Assembly (NCBI GenBank): GCA_963704545.1
Contig: OY969915.1
Location: 434,001-498,000 of the forward strand
Reading direction: 5' to 3'
Length of the DNA: 64,000 nucleotides
Source of the DNA: VRUE01 sp963704545
Lineage (GTDB): Bacteria > Actinomycetota > Thermoleophilia > Solirubrobacterales > 70-9
Shown: piece by piece, positions 16,564-25,005 of the stretch
How positions within the stretch are numbered: position 1 is the first letter of the stretch
Layout of the letters: the number at the start of each line of letters is the position of its first letter
Translations under genes and position numbers: made by a program
Notes under the pieces: model-generated
Database searches by the model: none
Seen by the model: only the letters and a program-made list of their open reading frames with translations
What the model was told of the DNA's origin: nothing

Positions 16564-17635
16564 CTTCCCACCGGGCGTAGTCGTCGGTGAAGTAGTGCAG
16601 GCGGATCTTCTTGTACTCGGTCGACGAGTAGAGGGTGGCGCGGTCGTCGGGACCCATCCCACACTCCTCCGCGATCGAGTCGAGGATCGCGTCGCACTCC
16701 TCCTTGGAGCGGCCGTGGGCCATGGTGAAGACGCTGTAGGGCCAGTCCTCGTAGGTCGGCCGCTGGTAGCAGTGGGAGATGCCGCGAAAGGAGGCCATGC
16801 GCCCGCCCGTCTCCATGATCTCGTCCTCGGGCACCTTCCAGACGCCCATGCCGTTGGCCGAGAAGCCGGCGCGGCGGTGGAAGAGGATCGCGGCGACCCG
16901 GCGCAGCAGCTTGCGGTCGACCATGCCCCGCAGATGCTCGAGCAGCTGCGGGGTCGTCATCCCGACCTCGGCGGCGGCCTCGTCGTAAGGGCGCTCGACC
17001 GGCTCCATCGGTCCCTGCAGGGCGCGGATCACGGCGATGTCCCGCTCGTCGTAGGGCTGGGCCTCCAGCTCGCGCGGCGGTGCGGCCTCGACCGCGGCGG
17101 CGAGGGCGTCGGTGCCCTTCTCCATCTCCAGGTTCATGTTGATCTTGAACAGGGTCAGGGTCGGCAGCTGGCGCATCGACTCGGCGCCGGTCTCGCGCAT
17201 CAGCACGTCGAGGGTGCCGGCGAGGCCGAGCTCGGAGTCCGGCGGGGTGGCGATCGTGAACCAGAGGTTGAACTCGTGGGTGCGCAGGTAGTTGTGCGAG
17301 ACGCCCGGGTGCGCGTTGACCGCCCGGGCGGCGCGCTGGGGGTGCTCGGAGTCGACCTTGGCCGCGACCAGCATCGACTCGTAACCGAGCGCGCGGGTGT
17401 CGAAGATCGGCGTGATCTCGCGGATGATCCGCTCGTCGAGGAGGCGCCGGGTGCGGGCGAGAAGGTCGTCGAGGTCGAGGTCGGCCTCGGAGGCGACGAG
17501 CGCGAAGGGTTCAGGGTCGAGCGGGAAACTCGACTGCAGCAGGTTCATCAGCCGCTTGTCGGTCTCGTCGAGCGGGATCGCGGCACCGTCCTTGCGGGAG
17601 CGGGCCTTGGACTGCGGGACCTTCACCGAATCCAC
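16550..17635 (-). CDS. Fused AhbA/AhbB siroheme decarboxylase-type protein (two Lrp/AsnC-like halves)
   Basis: A 361-aa protein from the GTG at 17635, preceded at 7 nt by AAAGGAGG; the gene overlaps hemB by 13 nt. Two similar halves each have a winged-helix N-part and an AsnC-like ligand domain. The first carries HNYLRTHEFNLWFTIATP, the second SHCYQRPTYEDWPYSVFTMAHG. These are the characteristic motifs of siroheme decarboxylases (AhbA/AhbB, NirDL/GH), which are often misannotated as Lrp regulators. Between hemB and hemL this suggests a siroheme-to-didecarboxysiroheme step or a haem-sensing role. Which one applies cannot be told here. Confidence 0.85.
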   Translation of the reverse strand: MDSVKVPQSKARSRKDGAAIPLDETDKRLMNLLQSSFPLDPEPFALVASEADLDLDDLLARTRRLLDERIIREITPIFDTRALGYESMLVAAKVDSEHPQRAARAVNAHPGVSHNYLRTHEFNLWFTIATPPDSELGLAGTLDVLMRETGAESMRQLPTLTLFKINMNLEMEKGTDALAAAVEAAPPRELEAQPYDERDIAVIRALQGPMEPVERPYDEAAAEVGMTTPQLLEHLRGMVDRKLLRRVAAILFHRRAGFSANGMGVWKVPEDEIMETGGRMASFRGISHCYQRPTYEDWPYSVFTMAHGRSKEECDAILDSIAEECGMGPDDRATLYSSTEYKKIRLHYFTDDYARWEADHA

Positions 17636-18594
17636 GGTGCGGCCTCCTTTGCGTAGTAGGTGACGATCGCGTCGGCGCCTGCGCGGCGGATCGAGGTCAG
17701 CGTCTCGAGCACCGCGGCGCGCTCGTCGATCCAGCCCTGTGCGGCGGCGGCCTTCAGCATCGAGTACTCGCCGGAGACGTGGTAGGCGGCAACCGGGGCG
17801 CCGGTGGTCTCCTTGACCCGACGCACCACGTCGAGGTAGGCCGTGGCCGGCTTGACCATCAGCACGTCGGCGCCCTCTTCCAGATCGAGCTCGGCCTCGC
17901 GCACGGCCTCGGCGGCGTTGGCGGGATCCATCTGGTAGCCGCGTCGGTCGCCGAACTCCGGGGTCGACCCGGCGGCTTCGCGGAAGGGGCCGTAGAAGGC
18001 GGAGGCGTACTTGGCGCTGTAGGCGACGATCGGGATGCCGGAATGGCCCTCTTCGTCGAGCTGGTGGCGGATCGTGCCGATGCGGCCGTCCATCATGTCG
18101 CTGGGAGCGATCGCGTCGGCTCCGGCCTCGGCGTGGGAGATGGCGATTTTGGCCAGCAGCTCGACCGTGATGTCGTTGTCGACCTCGCCCTCGCGGACGA
18201 AGCCGCAGTGGCCGTGCGAGGTGTACTCGCAGAGGCAGACGTCGGTGATCACGGTGAGGTCGGGGTGCGCCTCCTTCAGCGCCCGCACCGCCATCTGCAC
18301 GACCCCCTCGGGGTCGTAGGCCCCGGAGCCGGACTCGTCCTTGGCGGCTGGGACGCCGAAGAGCAGGACCGCTCCAAGCTCCGCTGCTGCGATCTCCGTG
18401 CACTCGGCCACAAGCTCTGAGATCGAGAACCGCTCGATTCCCGGCATCGAAGGAACCTCCTCGCGCACGCCCTCGCCGGGCACGACGAATAGAGGCTGGA
18501 TCAGGTCGGCGGGCGAGAGGTTCGTCTCGCGGACCAGGGCGCGCAGGGGCTCGGTGCGGCGCAGGCGGCGCAGGCGTGTTGCGGGAAAGGGCAC
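17623..18594 (-). CDS. hemB: Delta-aminolevulinic acid dehydratase (porphobilinogen synthase)
   Basis: A 323-aa protein that condenses two 5-aminolevulinates to porphobilinogen. The two active-site lysines are in YSAKYASAFYGPFR and VLMVKPATAYLD. The zinc-type cysteine motif VCLCEYTSHGHCG is present, so this is a Zn-dependent rather than Mg-only enzyme. The start is a GTG at 18594 (VPFPATRLRRL) with no clear ribosome binding site. A long hairpin (18626-18701) lies 31 nt upstream. It is the first gene of hemB-ahbAB-hemL-hypothetical. Confidence 0.95.
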   Translation of the reverse strand: MPFPATRLRRLRRTEPLRALVRETNLSPADLIQPLFVVPGEGVREEVPSMPGIERFSISELVAECTEIAAAELGAVLLFGVPAAKDESGSGAYDPEGVVQMAVRALKEAHPDLTVITDVCLCEYTSHGHCGFVREGEVDNDITVELLAKIAISHAEAGADAIAPSDMMDGRIGTIRHQLDEEGHSGIPIVAYSAKYASAFYGPFREAAGSTPEFGDRRGYQMDPANAAEAVREAELDLEEGADVLMVKPATAYLDVVRRVKETTGAPVAAYHVSGEYSMLKAAAAQGWIDERAAVLETLTSIRRAGADAIVTYYAKEAAPWIR

Positions 18595-18625
18595 TGGGGG
18601 CGAGTTTAGGGAAGGGCTTGGGATA

Positions 18626-18701
18626 GGGGACGGGGAGGCCCTATCCCAGACGCGCGGCAGGAGCCGCGCTTGAGTGTCTGGGATAGGGCCTCCCCGTCCC
18701 C
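18626..18701. repeat. Class B hairpin element (26-bp perfect arms) in the divergent hemB/ABC region
   Basis: Arms 18626-18651 and 18676-18701 are perfect 26-nt reverse complements. The 24-nt core 18652-18675 starts GCGCGGCAGGAGCCGCGC and is identical to the core of the element at 44196-44273, although the outer arms differ. On the minus strand the core reads ACTCAAGCGCGG. Unlike most copies it lies between divergent genes, so it is not a simple terminator; it could affect the 5' leader of hemB. The rest of the gap 18595-18781 shows no other structure. Confidence 0.9.
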
Positions 18702-18781
18702 CCGCCACAGGCTTCGCTAACCGCTCAGGCTCAAACGGTGCATAACAACCGAAAGCTGGCTGGCCGGATAGCGTTCCCCCT

Positions 18782-19522
18782 GTGGAGGCGGGGATCGGAA
18801 CAGGTACGGCCGTGATCGAGGCTCGGAAGCTGGTCAAGCGCTTCGGGGAGCGTGAAGCTTTGCGGGGAGTGGACTTCGAGGCCGCTGCTGGGGAGCTTGT
18901 GGCTGTTATTGGGCCTAACGGGGCTGGGAAGACCACGCTGCTTTCGATCCTTGCGGGGATCTCGGGGGCGGATGGTGGAGAGGTGCATGTGCCCGAGGGG
19001 GAGGTCGGGTGGGTGCCGCAGCAGGCGGCGCTTTACCGGCGGCTGACGGTTGAGGAGAACCTGTTGCTGTTCGCGCGGCTGGAGGGGCACGCGAATCCCC
19101 ACGCATCGGTTGGGGAGATGCTGGAGCTGACGGGGTTGGCCGAGCGGCGGGGTGAGGTGGTCGCGCGGCTCTCGGGTGGCAACCAGCAGCGGATCAACAT
19201 CGCGATCGGGCTGCTCGCGCGGCCGTCGGTGCTGCTGCTCGACGAGCCCAGCGTCGGGCTGGACCCGCGCCAGCGGGCGCGGCTGTGGGAATTCGTCTCG
19301 GCACTGGCCGAGACGAACGGCACGACGGTGATCTTCTCCACACACGACATCCAGGAGGCCGAGCGCTACGGGGGGCGGCTGCTCGTCCTCGCCGACGGGG
19401 AGGCGCTCTTCGACGGCTCGCCCGACGGGCTCCTCGAGGCGGTGCGGCGCGAGGCGCCCGAGGCCGCCGGCCGCGACTTCGAGACCGCCTTCGTCGCCTT
19501 CCTCCACCACCGGGGGCACTGA
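18782..19522 (+). CDS. ABC transporter ATP-binding protein
   Basis: Up to 246 aa from the GTG at 18782; a GTG at 18812 (VIEARKLVKRFG) is an equally good or better start. Walker A is GPNGAGKTTLLS (about 41-52), the signature LSGGNQQRINIAIGLL, Walker B VLLLDEPSVGLDP, and the switch His is in STHDIQEAE. CcmA/NatA-like length and motif order indicate an exporter with the permease encoded next, which overlaps by 1 nt (TGATG). The substrate is unknown. The gene is divergent from hemB. Confidence 0.93.
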   Translation: MEAGIGTGTAVIEARKLVKRFGEREALRGVDFEAAAGELVAVIGPNGAGKTTLLSILAGISGADGGEVHVPEGEVGWVPQQAALYRRLTVEENLLLFARLEGHANPHASVGEMLELTGLAERRGEVVARLSGGNQQRINIAIGLLARPSVLLLDEPSVGLDPRQRARLWEFVSALAETNGTTVIFSTHDIQEAERYGGRLLVLADGEALFDGSPDGLLEAVRREAPEAAGRDFETAFVAFLHHRGH

Positions 19523-20874
19523 TGCGCTGGCTGCTGCTGAAGGACCTCCAGATCCTGCGTCGCTCGCCGCTGCAGGCGGTCCTGCTCGTCACCTACCCGG
19601 TGCTGATCGCCGTTCTGGTCGGCTTCGCGATCTCACGCTCACCGGAGAAGCCCAGGGTCGCCTTCCTCAACGAGGTCCCGGCCGACGCGCGGGTCAGCGT
19701 CGGCACCACGGAGCTGCCGAACATCGGCGTCAACGACCGCATCTGCGCCCGGGTCGAGTGCGTCCACGTCGAGAGCCGTGCCGAAGCGATCGAGGAGGTC
19801 CGCTCGGGCGACGTCCTAGCTGCCCTGATCCTCCCCGCCAACCTGGTGAGCCGGATCAACTCCCTCTCGACGCCGTTTCCCAAAACCCCCGAGATAGAGG
19901 TGGTCGTCAGCGAAGAGGACCCGGTGAAGGCACGTCTGGTGAACGACCGGATCGACGCGCTGATCGCGCAGGCAAATCTCGTAATCGCACGGCGGATCGC
20001 GGCCGAGGGCGGCAAATTCCTCGGGCTCGTCCTCGACGGCGGCGACCTCGAGGTGCTGGGCCAGACGATCGAGATCCTCGGCCTGCGCAACAGCGCCCGG
20101 ATCGTCGAGTCCCTGCGACCGTCGCTGCCTCCGGGCGAGCTTCGCGACTCGGTCGACCGGGTGATCCGGTTCACCAGGTTGGCCCGCAACAACCTCGCCA
20201 CGGGCGCACCGCTGCTGTCCCGCCTCGCCCAGCCGGTCGCGGTCGACAAGGAAGTCGTCGACGGCTCCTCCCCCCCGCTCGAATCCTTCGCGATCGCGGT
20301 CGCTGCGACGTTCACGCTCGCCTTCGTCGTCGTCCTTCTCGTCGCCGGTTCGCTGGCGCTTGAGCGGGAGGAGAACGCTTTCCCCCGCCTCACCCGCGGG
20401 CTGGTCTCCCACTCGGCCCTGCTGACCGAGAAGGTGGCGCTGGGCGTCGTGGTCGGGCTGGTGGTGACGCTGCTGATGTTGACCGGCCTTGCCCTCTTCG
20501 TGCCCCTGCACTGGAGCCGCTTCGGTCTTTGGCTGGTGGCGATCCTCGCCGGCGGGGCTGCGCTCGGCGCGGCCGGCGCGGCCATCGGCGCCATGGCTCG
20601 GGAGGTGCGCGCCGTATCCCTGCTGGCCTTCATGGTCACCCTGCCGATCGCCTTCCTCTCCCTGATCCCCTCCGGCGCCGTCGGCGCGGCGCTCTCCGAC
20701 GCGATCGAGGTCGTCACCGCCCTCTTCCCCTTCAAGCCCGCGCTCGACGCGATGACGGCGGCACTCGATCCCGCCGGTCCCGACCTCGGCACGGCGCTGC
20801 TGCACCTGGCGGCCCTGATCGCCGCCTACGGACTGCTCGCGCGATTCGCGCTACGCCGGTTCGCGGCGGTCTAA
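19522..20874 (+). CDS. ABC-2 type transporter permease
   Basis: A 450-aa membrane protein. The first membrane helix (AVLLVTYPVLIAVLVGFAI) is followed by an extracytoplasmic domain of about 220 residues (EEDPVKARLVNDRIDALIAQ), then five or six helices (FAIAVAATFTLAFVVVLLVA onward). This is the NatB/YhgE-like ABC-2 plan. It forms the exporter with the preceding ATPase. The stop lies only 10 nt from the stop of the convergent gene at 20885, with no hairpin between, unlike many other gene ends here. Confidence 0.9.
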   Translation: MRWLLLKDLQILRRSPLQAVLLVTYPVLIAVLVGFAISRSPEKPRVAFLNEVPADARVSVGTTELPNIGVNDRICARVECVHVESRAEAIEEVRSGDVLAALILPANLVSRINSLSTPFPKTPEIEVVVSEEDPVKARLVNDRIDALIAQANLVIARRIAAEGGKFLGLVLDGGDLEVLGQTIEILGLRNSARIVESLRPSLPPGELRDSVDRVIRFTRLARNNLATGAPLLSRLAQPVAVDKEVVDGSSPPLESFAIAVAATFTLAFVVVLLVAGSLALEREENAFPRLTRGLVSHSALLTEKVALGVVVGLVVTLLMLTGLALFVPLHWSRFGLWLVAILAGGAALGAAGAAIGAMAREVRAVSLLAFMVTLPIAFLSLIPSGAVGAALSDAIEVVTALFPFKPALDAMTAALDPAGPDLGTALLHLAALIAAYGLLARFALRRFAAV

Positions 20875-20884
20875 CGGCAGTCGC

Positions 20885-21736
20885 TTATTCGAACTCGGCT
20901 TCGACCGACTTGGCTTCGTCCATCGTCACCGTGCAGGAGCCGGTGCCCGAGCAGCCCGCTCCCGACCAACCGGCAAAGGTGGATCCCTTGCCGGCCTGGA
21001 CGGTCGCGGTGAGGACCACGACGGTGCCGTCGTGGAAGTCGACCGCCTGCGAGCTGCAGACGATGCCGCAGTTGACCCCCGCGGGCAGACTCTTGACCGT
21101 GCCCTGACCGCCGCCGCTCTTTGTCAGGCTGAGGCTGTATTTGTCGTCTTCGGCGAAGAGCGCTTCGACATCATGCGCTTCGCCCATCGTCACTTCGCAT
21201 AGACCGGAGCCGGTGCACGCCCCGAGCCATTCGACGAAGTGGAAGTGCCTGGACGGCGCCTGGTTGAGTTTGACTTTGGCGCCTTCTTTGAAAGCAGCCG
21301 TGGTGGTCGAGCAGTTGGCCAGGCAGAGGATGCCGCCCGGATAGCTGGTCACCTTGCCGAGGCCCGAACCCGCCGCTTTGGAGACCGTGAGTTTGGGGGT
21401 GCCTATGAAAGTCACGACGACCGCTTTCCCTGTGCCCATGGTCGCCGTGCACTGGTCCCCGCCGACCGAATCGCAGCCTTTCCAGCTGACCAAGGACGCG
21501 GCCGGGTCCGGGATCGCGGTCAGCGTGGCTTTTGGCTCTGACAGTTCGACTTCACAAGAGGGTGGGAGGCAGGTGCCCCATCCCGGTATGTACACCGAGC
21601 CGGGGCCGTTGATGATCACGGTAAGGGTGCTGCCTTCCCCTTCGCTGCTGATCAGCAGCGCCACTGCCGCGCTCGGCAACACAAGCGCCAAGGAGGCCAG
21701 GAGGACCGCGAACACCCTGAATCGGGGGAGTCTCAC
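20885..21736 (-). CDS. Secreted protein with InlB-like beta repeats
   Basis: A 283-aa protein with a signal peptide (FAVLLASLALVLPSAAVA) and three or four copies of a roughly 75-residue beta repeat of the divergent InlB B-repeat type. Each has a GKVTS/GTVKS start, a CxxxC pair (CLANCS; CGIVCS), a FxxW turn (FHFVEWLGACTG; TFAGWSGAGCSG) and a closing CEVTM or CTVTM. Paired Cys suggest disulfides within each repeat. Such repeats occur in cell-surface and adhesive proteins of Gram-positive bacteria; no enzymatic domain is visible. The upstream region 21737-21790 is locally AT-rich and probably holds its promoter. Confidence 0.82.
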   Translation of the reverse strand: MRLPRFRVFAVLLASLALVLPSAAVALLISSEGEGSTLTVIINGPGSVYIPGWGTCLPPSCEVELSEPKATLTAIPDPAASLVSWKGCDSVGGDQCTATMGTGKAVVVTFIGTPKLTVSKAAGSGLGKVTSYPGGILCLANCSTTTAAFKEGAKVKLNQAPSRHFHFVEWLGACTGSGLCEVTMGEAHDVEALFAEDDKYSLSLTKSGGGQGTVKSLPAGVNCGIVCSSQAVDFHDGTVVVLTATVQAGKGSTFAGWSGAGCSGTGSCTVTMDEAKSVEAEFE

Positions 21737-21818
21737 ATGCTCAGCCTAACCTGGGTTTTCAAAAAAGGAAGGGGAAGTTTTCGGAAAAACCACATCCCGT
21801 ACCTCAGCGTTGGTGAAG

Positions 21819-22508
21819 TCAGCTTGGCGTCAAGAAGGTGCGTCGCTCGAGCCGGGCGGTCCGGGCCTGGGCCAGCTCGGGGTCGGTGACGCCGCTGAGG
21901 ACGAAGGCGTCGATGCTCTCCTCCGGGCAGAGCTGCAGGCGCAGGCGCTCGAGCACCTGTGGCTCGCTCAGCTCGGCGAAACGGCGGTCGCGGGCTGGCA
22001 CGGCGACGAGGGCAACCTCCTCGCCGTCGGCCAGCAGGCAGCCGTGGCGGCTGATGTAGGCGGAGAGCTGCGTGACCGGCTCGCCACTTGGCAGCTCGCA
22101 GGTCGCCGTGTCGAAGGACACGAGCTCGTAGTTGGGCTCGGTTGCCGTGACCAGTCGTAACTGCTCGGCGGTCAGGTGGATGATCGCCACCCTCACCGTG
22201 GTCCCGGGGCTGCGCTGGAGCGTCGCCGGCACCGCGCCGTAGGGCGCGAAGTGCGCCGAGTAGACCACGTCGAAATCGTGCAGCCAGGCCGCCTCGACCA
22301 GCACCGGGTCGGAACTTAGGGCCAACTTGCGGGCCAGCGATTCGGGCGAGGCGTTCGAGCCGTAGACGAGAAGCCGCGAGCGTTGCTCCCGGTCGATCTC
22401 GACCTCTGCCGGGTCGAGAGTGCGATGCCCCTGCTGCACGAACGAGCGCGCCGGCACCGCGTACGGGTAGCGCATCGCGCGCTCCAGGATCTCGCTGTCC
22501 TCGCTCAC
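21819..22508 (-). CDS. Gamma-glutamylcyclotransferase-like protein
   Basis: About 229 aa from the GTG at 22508 (AAGGG 8 nt upstream); an ATG at 22526 is possible. LLVYGSNASPESLARKL is the (V/F)YGSN loop of the GGCT/BtrG fold, which binds gamma-glutamyl groups. A catalytic acid may be in the TEPNYELVSFD region. Known members release 5-oxoproline from gamma-glutamyl amines. The substrate is unknown and the fold is also used by proteins without this activity. It is divergent from the YmdB-type gene, with only about 50 nt between starts. Confidence 0.7.
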   Translation of the reverse strand: MSEDSEILERAMRYPYAVPARSFVQQGHRTLDPAEVEIDREQRSRLLVYGSNASPESLARKLALSSDPVLVEAAWLHDFDVVYSAHFAPYGAVPATLQRSPGTTVRVAIIHLTAEQLRLVTATEPNYELVSFDTATCELPSGEPVTQLSAYISRHGCLLADGEEVALVAVPARDRRFAELSEPQVLERLRLQLCPEESIDAFVLSGVTDPELAQARTARLERRTFLTPS

Positions 22509-22558
22509 GCCTACACCCTTGCGCATTTCGCAGCTGGTAGGGATTAGGGTCAGTCGCC

Positions 22559-23335
22559 ATGCGAGTGCTCTTCATCGGCGATGTGGTCGGCGGACCGGGA
22601 CGGCGCGGTCTGCATGCCGCGATGCCGGGGCTGCGGGAGCGCTACGCCCCGGACATGGTGATCGTCAACGGCGAGAACTCGGCCGGTGGGATGGGGATCA
22701 CCGAGAAGACGGCCAAGGCGCTCTTCGATGCCGGCGCCGACGCGATCACCTCGGGCAACCACGTCTACCGCCACCGCGAGGTCTACGACTTCCTCAACCG
22801 CAGCGACCGCGTTGTGCGGCCTGCCAACTACCCCTACGCCAACCCCGGCCGCGGCTACACGGTCCTCGAGGTCGCCGGGAAGCGGGTCGGCGTGATCAAC
22901 CTCAGCGGCGCGATCGGCCTCACCGTCGCCCGCTCCCCGTTCCACGAGGCCGACAACATCCTCGAGAAGATCGAGTGCGACTTCGCGATCGTCGACTTCC
23001 ACGCCGAGGTGACCAGCGAGAAGGTGGCGATGGGCTGGCACCTCGACGGCCGCGTTGCCGCTGTGCTCGGCACCCACACCCATGTGCCGACGGCCGACGC
23101 GAGGGTGCTGCCGCGGGGGACCGCGTTCATCTCCGACGTCGGGATGACCGGGTCTCGGACCAGCGTGCTCGGGGTCAAGCCGGAGCTGATCCTGGAGCAG
23201 ATGATCACCCAGATGCCTGTCAAGTTCGAGACCGCCGAGGAGGACGTCTGGGTGATGGGCGCGGTGGTCGACGTCAACGACGCGGGGCTGGCCGACTCGA
23301 TCGACCAGGTAATGGTGCCGGCTCCTACGGCCTAG
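22559..23335 (+). CDS. YmdB-family metallophosphoesterase
   Basis: A 258-aa protein matching the YmdB family (di-iron phosphodiesterase acting on 2',3'-cyclic nucleotides in Bacillus). Metal ligands visible are GDVVGG (Asp8), NGENSAGGMG, TSGNHVYRH, VDFHAEVTSEK and LGTHTHVPTAD. The length is normal. The stop TAG shares the CTAG tetramer with the stop of the convergent glycosyltransferase gene. In Bacillus YmdB influences biofilm and sporulation decisions; its role in this lineage is unknown. Confidence 0.9.
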   Translation: MRVLFIGDVVGGPGRRGLHAAMPGLRERYAPDMVIVNGENSAGGMGITEKTAKALFDAGADAITSGNHVYRHREVYDFLNRSDRVVRPANYPYANPGRGYTVLEVAGKRVGVINLSGAIGLTVARSPFHEADNILEKIECDFAIVDFHAEVTSEKVAMGWHLDGRVAAVLGTHTHVPTADARVLPRGTAFISDVGMTGSRTSVLGVKPELILEQMITQMPVKFETAEEDVWVMGAVVDVNDAGLADSIDQVMVPAPTA

Positions 23336-25005
23336 CTCGTAACGGGGTCGGCACTCGGGACATCCCCTCTCCGAACTCGCGGGCTTCGCCCGCTCTGAGT
23401 ATCCGTCCGTTGAGGGGATGTCCCGAGTGCCAGCGCGACCAGGAGGAGGGGGTAGAACCAGACGATGTAGAGGTAGAACCAGTGCTGCACGGTGAGCTGT
23501 AGGCCGATGAGGAGGGCGGCGCCCAGGGCGGCGACTTGTGCGAGCTGCTTGCGCCTGGGGCGGAAAGCCAGGAATACGGAAAGGGCTCCCACGGCTGCGA
23601 GGATCGCGAGGCGCAGGGGCTCAAGCCCAGCTACCTGACCCCAGATGCTGAATGGCGAATCCCTCCCCGCCTGGTAATCGATCGTGCGGTCGTAGAAGGT
23701 GGAGAGACCAGGATCGATTGCAGGCCACAACAGCAGCACAAAGGCTGTTAGTGCGAAGGCAATCACGAACGTCACTCCCGCGGGTGGCGTCGTAGGGGGG
23801 ACCGCCCCCGAGGACGCTTTAGCGACCGCAGGGGGCGGTGGGTCCCCTACGGCGACAGGACCCGCGGGCCAGCGCCGGTACGTCGCAAGCATCGGCACCA
23901 ACACCGCCGGGGCAAACTTCGCCAGGACTGCAAGTGCAGCCATGAGGCCACGGGCTGCAGGGCGGACAAGAACCAGCAGCGTGCCGACCAGCAGCATCGC
24001 CACCAGGGTGTCGTTGGAGTTGGAGAGCAGCGCGAACGCTGTGTATGGGTAAGCCGCCCAGCCGAAGGCGAGCGTTGCCGCAAGCCTGTTGCCCTCTGGG
24101 CCGGGGCGCACGCGGCGACCGAGCAGGATCAGCAGCGCGAAGGTCGCGAGGTCGAAGGCGACCGCGGCGCCGTGGGCGGCGGGGAGGTCGTCCCAGCCGC
24201 CTGACCAGGGCCAGATCGCCTCGAAGGGGACGTAGGCGAGGTAGTTGACCGGGCCGTAGGTGTCTCCCTGGGAAACGTCCCCTGGAAAGTTGCCGTAGAC
24301 CGATTCTCCGTGGGCTACCCGGTCGGCGCCGACCACACCCGCGTAGCCGACGTCGATCGCGCCCGAGTCGGCAACGTTGAGGCCGACCCGGAAACCGATC
24401 AGGAACAGCGCCGCGATGAGCAGCCACGTCGCCGGCCAGACCGGGCGAATGCCCTCGCCGCGACCGCGCAGGCCGAGCCACAGCGCCCGGCCGAAGAGGT
24501 AGGCGAGGGGGACGTACTGGAGCGGAACCGAGACGCCGACCTCGCCCCGGTTGAAGAAGAAGTGCGAGACCCCGAAGCCGAGCAGGAAGAGAAGGTCGAG
24601 GTTGGCGAGGCGGCGCAGGCGCCTCCAGTCGACCAACCCGAGGAGGAAAATCGCGCAGAGCGGCAGGAAGACGTAGGGCGCGTTGAGCTTGTGGCCGAAG
24701 GCGCCCGAGTAGCCGCGCGCCATCTTCCAGGCGACCTGGTACCCGGTCCAGGACTCGCGCACGAGGCCCGTTGCCGGGTCGACGATGACCAGCGCCACCT
24801 GGTCGCTGCCGGCGAACCAGGCGACCTCCCAGTTGCCGTCGACCTTGGCGGCGGTGTGCGCAAGGCCCCCGTTCTCCCTGCGCTCCTCCACCACCTTCGA
24901 GTCCTGGGCGGCGCGGCGGGCCGCTTCGGAGGCACCCACGTCCGCGCTTGCCGTCGCGGGAACGAAAAGAGCCGCGGCGGCCAGCGCCGCGGGGACCCAC
25001 CTCAT
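23332..25005 (-). CDS. Membrane glycosyltransferase (DUF2029/GT87-like) with element-encoded segments
   Basis: A 557-aa protein starting at the ATG at 25005, overlapping the upstream gene by 4 nt. A signal/TM segment (ALAAAALFVPATASA) precedes a small extracytoplasmic domain, then about 11 membrane helices. DVGYAGVVGADRVAHGESVY and YGPVNYLAYVPFE match the polyprenol-phosphate-mannose type GT-C loop. Two insertions stand out. A Pro/Gly-rich loop (about 379-409) is encoded by an inverted repeat (23777-23867). The last 33 residues (after VALALGTSPQ, beginning TDTQSGRSPRV) are encoded by the class A hairpin at 23350-23431. The catalytic Asp is not certain. Confidence 0.78.
   Translation of the reverse strand: MRWVPAALAAAALFVPATASADVGASEAARRAAQDSKVVEERRENGGLAHTAAKVDGNWEVAWFAGSDQVALVIVDPATGLVRESWTGYQVAWKMARGYSGAFGHKLNAPYVFLPLCAIFLLGLVDWRRLRRLANLDLLFLLGFGVSHFFFNRGEVGVSVPLQYVPLAYLFGRALWLGLRGRGEGIRPVWPATWLLIAALFLIGFRVGLNVADSGAIDVGYAGVVGADRVAHGESVYGNFPGDVSQGDTYGPVNYLAYVPFEAIWPWSGGWDDLPAAHGAAVAFDLATFALLILLGRRVRPGPEGNRLAATLAFGWAAYPYTAFALLSNSNDTLVAMLLVGTLLVLVRPAARGLMAALAVLAKFAPAVLVPMLATYRRWPAGPVAVGDPPPPAVAKASSGAVPPTTPPAGVTFVIAFALTAFVLLLWPAIDPGLSTFYDRTIDYQAGRDSPFSIWGQVAGLEPLRLAILAAVGALSVFLAFRPRRKQLAQVAALGAALLIGLQLTVQHWFYLYIVWFYPLLLVALALGTSPQRTDTQSGRSPRVRRGDVPSADPVTS
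23350..23431. repeat. Class A hairpin element overlapping the glycosyltransferase 3' end
   Basis: Arms 23350-23369 and 23412-23431 are perfect 20-nt reverse complements. The inner hairpin is GCGGGC-TTC-GCCCGC (23379-23393). On the minus strand the sequence GGATACTCAGAG precedes the inner hairpin, matching GGATACTCAAAG/A in the elements at 33108, 44381 and 45024. The whole element is read as the C-terminal codons of the glycosyltransferase. Next to it, the stops of the two convergent genes overlap (CTAG). Confidence 0.88.
23777..23867. repeat. Imperfect inverted repeat inside a coding sequence
   Basis: CCCGCGGGT (23777-23785) pairs with ACCCGCGGG (23859-23867). CGTAGGGG pairs with CCCCTACG and ACCGCCCCC with GGGGGCGGT, leaving small bulges. 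The central core is CGAGGACGCTTTAGCGACC. The repeat encodes a Pro/Gly/Ala loop between membrane helices of the glycosyltransferase and keeps the reading frame open. It is less perfect than the intergenic copies and may be an older insertion of the same kind, or simply loop codon composition. Confidence 0.6.
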
